Shown here: piece by piece, positions 58,879 through 64,000 of the stretch
How the letters are laid out: each line of letters begins with the position of its first letter
How positions within the stretch are numbered: the first letter of the stretch is position 1
Source of the DNA: Bilabrum cf. latius
Taxonomy: Eukaryota; Bigyra: Bicosoecida; Bigyra; Bicosoecida
Length of the DNA: 64,000 nt
NCBI GenBank assembly: GCA_965178125.1
Contig: OZ237761.1
Location: forward strand, 806,001 to 870,000
Direction: 5' to 3'
Translations under genes and position numbers: made by a program
The notes under the pieces: model-generated
What the model saw: only the letters and a program-made list of their open reading frames with translations
The model's database searches: none
Told to the model about the DNA's origin: nothing

Positions 58879-61203
58879 ATGGACCCAGTCCTCGCTCCTG
58901 GTACTGGTATTGTGTCCAGTTCTGCCAAGCTTCGGTTCGATGGGCGCGTCGCTATTGTAACAGGCGCTGGCCACGGGCTAGGCAAGGCGTACGCGTTGCT
59001 GCTCGCAAATCGTGGCTGCAAAGTGCTCGTGAATGATCTAGGTGGGAGTGTATCTGGAGACGGAAGCTCTAGCAGAGCTGCAGACGATGTTGTGTCTGAG
59101 ATTCGCCGGAACGGGGGAATCGCGGCACCCTCCTATGCCAGCGTCGTGGACGGGGCTAGGGTTGTGAAGGATGCTCTGGATGCCTTCGGAAGAATTGACA
59201 TTGTCATCAATAACGCTGGGATCCTTCGTGATGGCTCTTTCCAAAAAATGTCCGACAAGCAGTGGGAGCTGGTGATGGCCGTTCACCTGCAAGGTGCCTA
59301 CGCAGTCGCCCGGGCAGCATGGCCCCACATGCGCGAGCAGAGGTATGGCAGGGTGATTTTCGTTTGCTCTAGTACCGGCCTGTACGGCAACTTTGGGCAG
59401 GCGAACTACGGTGCCGCCAAGATGGGCGTGCTCGGCATGGCGCACTCGCTTGCTCTCGAGGGCCGTCGGCGGGGCATCCTCGTCAACACGGTGGCCCCCA
59501 TCGCGGCGTCAAGGATGACCGAGGGACTCATGCCTCCGGAGCTGATGCGCGCCCTGGCCCCAGAGGCGGTTGCCCCGGTGGTGGCCGTGCTTGCCCACGA
59601 GCGGTGCCCGTGTGACGACAGCTGCGTCGAGGTGGGCGCGGGATGGGTGGCCGCGGTGCGATGGCAGCGGTCGGCAGGCGCTCTGGTGAAGCTTCCAGCC
59701 AGTGGCGGCGGCAGCGGCAGCGGTGCTGATGGCGCATGCGCGGTGGAAGCCGTGGCCAAGGCGTGGGACGATGTGATGGACTTCGAGAGGGCAGGTGCCT
59801 CGCACCCGACGAGCACGCAGGAGTCCTTCGAGCCCTTACTGACCGCCGTGTCTGCGCTGGAGGAGGAGGCAAGGGGGGCGGGAGGCAAGGGATCCGGGGG
59901 TAGAGGAGGAGCGGGTGCTCCGGAGACGGGGGAGGGCGCGGAGGAAGCAGCGCTGGGCGGCGCCTCTTCCAGCAGGCCGACAGGTCTCGCCCTTGGGGAT
60001 GCAGCGGCAGGCCCACACGCGGCCCCCACCGAGGCCAGGGCGGCATTCAGGCTGCTGCACGACGGACGCTGCCCCGGGCTGCCCGTGCTGGCCGGTGGGC
60101 GCGCGGGGGAGAGCGATGAGGTGCAGGTGGCGCGCGCCATCGCGGCCGCTTTGCCAACCACTACAGCGAAGTACGACTGGAAGCAGTCCGCACTGTACGC
60201 ACTGGCAGTGGGAGCCTCGAGAGACCCAAAGGACCCGATGGACCTGGCCTACACGTACGAAAACGCCGACACGGAATCGATCACTCCCGGGGCTGGTCTC
60301 GCGGCCCCGGCTGTGCTGCCCACGCAGGCAGTGTTATTCCCGCACGCCGCGCTGGAAGGAGTTGTGGGGCACCCGGGCCTTGATTTCAACCCGATGATGC
60401 TGCTGCACGGGCAGCACGAGCTTGTGATGCCGATCGATCCCGATACTGGGCTCGCGCGCCCGCTGCCACCTGAAGCCACCTGCCTCGTCCGGGGACGCGT
60501 GAGCCGCGTGTTCGACAAGGGCAGCGGCGCCCTCGTGGTTGCGGACTCTGTGGCGGCAGAGGCAAAGTCGGGGCAAGTGCTGGCCATCAACCGGGCGGGG
60601 CTCTTCCTGCGCGGCATCGGTGGGTTCGCCGCCGGAGCCCGCAGCAAGGGAGAGGGGCTGGACGCAGGGCGGCCTGCGTGGTAGCTGCCTGGGGGCGTGC
60701 AACCTGCCCCGGGGAACAGCGTGGCGAGTCCTTCCACAGAGACGCGGCCCGAAACAGCCCTGCTGTACCGCCTGCTGGGCGACCTGAACCCGCTGCACGC
60801 CGACCCAGCCGTGGCAGGGGCGGCTGGATTCGAGAGGCCGATCCTCCATGGACTGTGTTCCCTGGGCGTGGCTGGTCGTCACGTCATCACCTCGCTGCTC
60901 GGAGGGGATCCCCGCAGGCTGCTCCGGATCCGAGGCAGGTTCTCGAGGCACGTGCTGCCTGGACAGACGCTGCAGACACACGTGTGGATTGCGGGTGATG
61001 CGCAAGAGGAGGATGTGCCTGGAGAAGGACTAGAGGGCATGTTTCCGCGAGACCACGGGGCCAGCTGCAGGAGTGGGCAGCGAGCGAAGCGTGTGCTGTT
61101 CGAAGTATCGGCTGGCGGCGGCATGGGGAGCAGCACCGTGGTGCTGAGCAAAGGCGAGGCAGTGGTAGTGCTGCCCTCGGGTGCGGCCCGCGCCAAGCTT
61201 TGA
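58879..61203 (+). CDS. peroxisomal multifunctional enzyme type 2 (MFE2), no SCP2 domain
   Basis: A 774-residue enzyme of peroxisomal beta-oxidation. The N-terminal SDR is a (3R)-hydroxyacyl-CoA dehydrogenase: VAIVTGAGHGLGKAYALLL, INNAGILRDGSF and the catalytic SSTGLYGNFGQANYGAAKMG. A variable linker follows. The C-terminal part is the hydratase-2 (MaoC) domain: KYDWKQSALYALAVG, LVRGRVSRVFDKGSGA, then, after the TAG at 60682, ALLYRLLGDLNPLHADP and GFERPILHGLCSLG (the hydratase-2 motif). The TGA is preceded by Ala-Lys-Leu, a type 1 peroxisomal targeting signal. The hotdog half that carries the catalytic motif and the targeting signal both lie beyond the TAG. The SCP2 domain of animal MFE2 is absent. 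The ATG at 58879 is the first in the frame. Confidence 0.95.
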
Positions 61204-61292
61204 GCCTGCCACTGGCGTTGCTTGCGAGGGTTGACGATTACTAGTAGAGCTTCGTGCCGATTGCACCTAGACATGCAACAATCAATCGCGCA

Positions 61293-61995
61293 TCACAATA
61301 CACCAGGCTTGCGCTGCCGCGCCCTGCTGGTACTCCTCCTGCCGCCCCCCGAATTTTTGTGCGACTACCGGATGCCTTCGTCCATATTTTGACCAAATTC
61401 GTTCAGCTCGCTCGTAGAGCTCGGAGACCTGCGCAGAGGAGACCCGGGCGGGGTAGCAGATGGACTCCCAACAGCTTCTGGCGCCCCCTCGCTTGAAACT
61501 AACAATGCTACGCCAGCCAAAAGCATACAGGCTCCTATGAACCAACGCAATGACAGGGGTTCATTCAGCAAGAGTTGCCCCGTGCACCCAGCGCCGAGAA
61601 CCTGGGTCGCCAGCGACACCCCAACGAATGTAGTGGCCCCAGATCGTTGCATCCCCTTATACATAAATACATGTGCTGCTCCTTCGATCAGTAGCATGGC
61701 TGCTATGCCGGCTGCAGCGCTGACCCAGGCTGAGAACTAGTTGCAGTTCGAATCTTGAGAAGCGGTAGGCCCACAAAGGACAGACTACAAAAGAGCCGCT
61801 TCCCCGTTGCCTACATGGTTGAACTCTAAAAATCCTATCTGCGTTGATTGATACGCATTTGTTTGTGCGGCGCATGATACATTCATTCTGTGCAAGCCAC
61901 ACAAATTTGAAGCCATTTTGCCTCACTTTGGCTGCGGATCCCGCAACAGCTTGGATGAGCCCCGTCAGCGCACTTTCCCAAGGAATTGCTTGCAT
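61293..61995 (-). CDS. TMEM42-like EamA/DMT-type membrane protein
   Basis: Two exons (61995-61927, 61838-61293) with an 88-bp intron (GTGAGG...CGCAG) that joins GLIQAVAGSAAK to IGFLEFNHVGNGEAAL. The 204-residue product has about four transmembrane helices: the N-terminal one, one around WVSAAAGIAAMLLIEGA, one around TTFVGVSLATQVLGAG, and FIGACMLLAGVALLVS. The motif YKGMQRSGATTF...LLLNEPLS is typical of half-size drug/metabolite-type transporters such as TMEM42. TAG codons at 61785, 61737 and 61365 are in frame, and TGA ends it. Transport function is unknown for the family. The gene is divergent from FRA10AC1, 172 bp between starts. Confidence 0.75.
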
Positions 61996-62167
61996 ATTGA
62001 TCGTATCGCTTCTTGCGTCGACCGGTGTAGTGTGCAGTGGCAGACTGGGTTGCCGTTGCCGCCGGTACATTCCGGGTCTTCCCCCGATTGCAAACCTTGC
62101 TGCCACCACTCAGTAGCCCTATAAATTTTGCAATCGTGGGATAGGGACGTTTACTGTATGCTGTAAC

Positions 62168-62638
62168 ATGGCCGCGAGCCATTCAAGCGTCACCACGGAC
62201 GCCGACGTGCTCGCACGGCACAACAGGCTGATTCGCAGCGATGCAGAGGATGCATCCAATGATTCATGGGAGGTGCGGTACGCCCGTAGAGCGTACGAAT
62301 CTTTGGATAGGAGTGCTATGCTCCTCGATTTCTCGCGGATGTCCGATGGGACCATGGTCGGCTGCAGATGGAGAACGCGACAGGAATCAGAGGCTGGGAA
62401 AGGGGACACCGAGTGCGCAAGTGTGACTTGCAACGGGCGCAGTGGTCTATAGTCGTATACATTCCCGTTCGGATTTGTGGAAGGAGGCGATACAAAGACA
62501 ATTCTTGCAACAACGAGGCTGTGTAGCCGGTGTGCTTCGATGCTTCAGACTGCCTGGAGGCTCGGACCTGACAACACTGCCAGTGGCAGCACCTCAGCAT
62601 AGTCGCCCGCTGCAAAGAAGTCTCGGATAGGTGATTGA
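62168..62638 (+). CDS. FRA10AC1: FRA10AC1-like protein
   Basis: A 156-residue frame from ATG to TGA with TAG at 62450 and 62600. It follows the Fra10Ac1 family: VLARHNRLIRSDAED, SWEVRYARRAYESL, DFSRMSDGTMVGCRWRT, GKGDTECASVTC, then GL-TAG-SYTFPFGFVEGGDTKT and LCSRCASML. The human protein has 'GLKSWEVNFGYIE' at the TAG, so the codon is inside a conserved zinc-binding block. Human FRA10AC1 is a nuclear, spliceosome-associated protein. The human gene is longer at both ends. Confidence 0.88.
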
Positions 62639-62698
62639 GTCATGTGGTAGATAATTGAGAAAGCGTTAGATATTTCGAAACCGCAACGAAGCGCTATT

Positions 62699-64000
62699 TC
62701 AAGACTCCATCTCCTCCTGCTGGTGCTCGGCATCTGCTCCACTTCCATCCACACTCTCTTTCTTGTCGCCCGCTCCTTGCGGGCTTTCACGGGCAGTGCC
62801 AACTGGGCCATCATCCACACCTTCCCCATGAGCCCTGTCGGCATCCCCAGGTGGTGCATCCTCGCTGTGGACAGCACCCGCGGATGCCGCATCTGCCGGC
62901 CCTGCATCACCCCCTTCTTCTTCCTCGCCCTCTTGCTGGCCCTCGCCAACGTTCTCATCCGCCCGCAAAATCTATTTCCCATCGCCTGCACCTGCCCGCT
63001 TCCACGCCAGCTTCGTTTGACGCTGCACCAGCACGAGGGCCAGCGCCATGGGCAGCGGCCAGCCAGCCAGCATCTTGGACGAGAGCACTCGGGCGGGCCC
63101 CGGCTTGAGCCAGCCACCGGACTGCTGGGACGCAACCCCCACCCCAGCCCCCTCGCCGTCCCCTGCGCCTCCTCCCCCGATTCCACCCAGAGAAGGCACA
63201 CCTGCCGTGCTGAGGGCCTCGTCGACCCTCATCGGGGGGCACTCCGCCACGCACACAAAGTCCACTTCCAGCGCGCCACCAGGCCCAGCACCCTCCGCCC
63301 TGCTGGCCACCGTGAAGAGACCAAGGACTGTGGCGCTGCCCAAGTCCACCAGCAGCAGCGGCAGGCCCGCCAGCTGGCTCTTGCCAGCCTGCTCTTCCAC
63401 TGCTGCCAACACGGAACCCGCCGAGATCCGCAACCGCCCCAGCTTGAGTGCCCCCTGCAGCTCCGTCGTGGGGAGCCCCACAACCAGCACGCCGGCACAG
63501 GCGGACCCGCAGCGGGGTGCCACTACGCTCACGTGCGTGGCCTGGCTCTGGGTCAGCAAGTCCACGGCGCTCTGACCGTCCTCATCGCCCGCACCTGCCG
63601 CCCCCACCGCCTGCTGCGGGAGGTCGCCGGGGGCCAGCGGCTCCACCCCGGGCAGCGAGGGCGGTGCAGGGCCCTCGCCGCCGTGCACCCACTCCGCCGC
63701 TGCCGCCTCAACCGCCCCGCCGTGCTGCTGCGTGGCGGCTGGCAGCAGGGGCAGCACCACAGTCGGTGACAGCGACTAGAACGGCACCCAGGGCCCGGGA
63801 CTGACCCCGAGACTCACCAGCGCCTGTGCCGCTCGACTGTGCCGGATCGCGTGGGCCACGAGGTCCGGCTTCCTGGCAGGACCCGCGCCTTGGCCTCCCG
63901 CTGCTTCCTCGGGCTCCCGCTTCTTTCTGGGTGCTGCTTCCTTCCGCCAGGCCTTGGCCTCCCTCTGAGCGGCGCCGCCCCCTCCTGCGATCTCTTCCAC
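62699..64000 (-). CDS. hypothetical protein, 5' end outside the window
   Basis: A frame open from the right edge of the window to TGA at 62699, with TAG at 63776 and 62972. At least 433 residues are visible. The first part is basic (KEAAPRKKREPEEAAGG) then PDLVAHAIRHSRAAQALVSL. A middle block reads SATVLGLFTVASRA and LEVDFVCVAECPPMRVDEAL, and one hydrophobic patch is LPMALALVLVQRQTKLAW. The tail after the second TAG is strongly acidic. I do not recognise the family. Confidence 0.55.

Noticed and set aside
208-64000. A cluster of pseudogenes with premature TAG stops
   Set aside because: The frames stay open past every TAG with conserved domains intact, introns are clean, and TGA or TAA never interrupt them. 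Decay would give all three stops and frameshifts.
208-64000. Programmed stop read-through or selenocysteine-type recoding instead of a code change
   Set aside because: TAG is far too frequent, up to seven per gene, and no gene uses it as a terminator. Pyrrolysine (UAG) is not expected in such housekeeping proteins, and the UPF1 site needs Gln.
208-64000. UAG = leucine, as known from some other protists
   Set aside because: Leu does not fit the UPF1 motif I, the PIG-V and DDX11 positions, or the polar tails around many TAGs; Gln does.

Overview
This window is nuclear-type DNA from a unicellular eukaryote, and it does not use the standard genetic code. It carries GT-AG spliceosomal introns of about 78-154 bp, GC-rich coding regions, AT-richer spacers and only eukaryotic gene content (UPF1, DDX11/CHL1, beta-COP, PIG-V, PGAP1, peroxisomal MFE2, FRA10AC1, TMEM42). 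Read with the standard code, nearly every gene appears broken by TAG 'stops' at which the same frame simply continues. Read with UAG as an amino acid, 27 of about 32 gene models become long reading frames containing roughly 87 in-frame TAG codons. They end at TGA (27 models) or TAA (5) and never at TAG. The UPF1 helicase fixes the meaning: the TAG at 20988-20990 replaces the glutamine directly before the GPPGTGKT Walker A motif. The code is therefore UAG = Gln with UAA and UGA as stops, the assignment of NCBI translation table 15. The lineage cannot be named from this window. An ERICH6/FAM194-like (ciliary) protein hints at a flagellated protist, possibly an alga.

Layout, left to right: ACC-synthase-like aminotransferase (+), membrane protein (-), RPA2-like OB-fold protein (+), secreted protein (-), RibD-reductase-like protein (+), large CHAT/STAND-like protein (+), ABHD13-type hydrolase with a C-terminal SDEL (-), EngB GTPase (+), ankyrin protein (+), a small hypothetical gene (-), UPF1 (-), WD40-like protein (+), DOT1-like methyltransferase (-), single-pass membrane protein (+), DDX11/CHL1 helicase (-), a small membrane ORF and a disordered protein (+), PIG-V (-), PGAP1 (+), ParB-like secreted protein (-), extended SDR (+), hypothetical (+), FAM194-thioredoxin protein (-), small membrane protein (-), mucin-like membrane protein (+), beta-COP (-), membrane protein (+), hypothetical (-), peroxisomal MFE2 (+), TMEM42 (-), FRA10AC1 (+), and a gene cut by the right edge (-).

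Gene orientation alternates almost strictly, giving many divergent pairs with start codons about 16-195 bp apart and convergent pairs with tails about 30-470 bp apart. The clearest functional link is PIG-V and PGAP1, two ER enzymes of GPI-anchor metabolism that share one 90-bp divergent promoter. Otherwise the genes are housekeeping functions spread over DNA repair, mRNA surveillance, vesicle coat, peroxisome and organelle GTPase roles. I found no rRNA, tRNA, CRISPR array or transposon. The cognate tRNA-Gln(CUA) and the release factor eRF1 that the code requires are not in the window.
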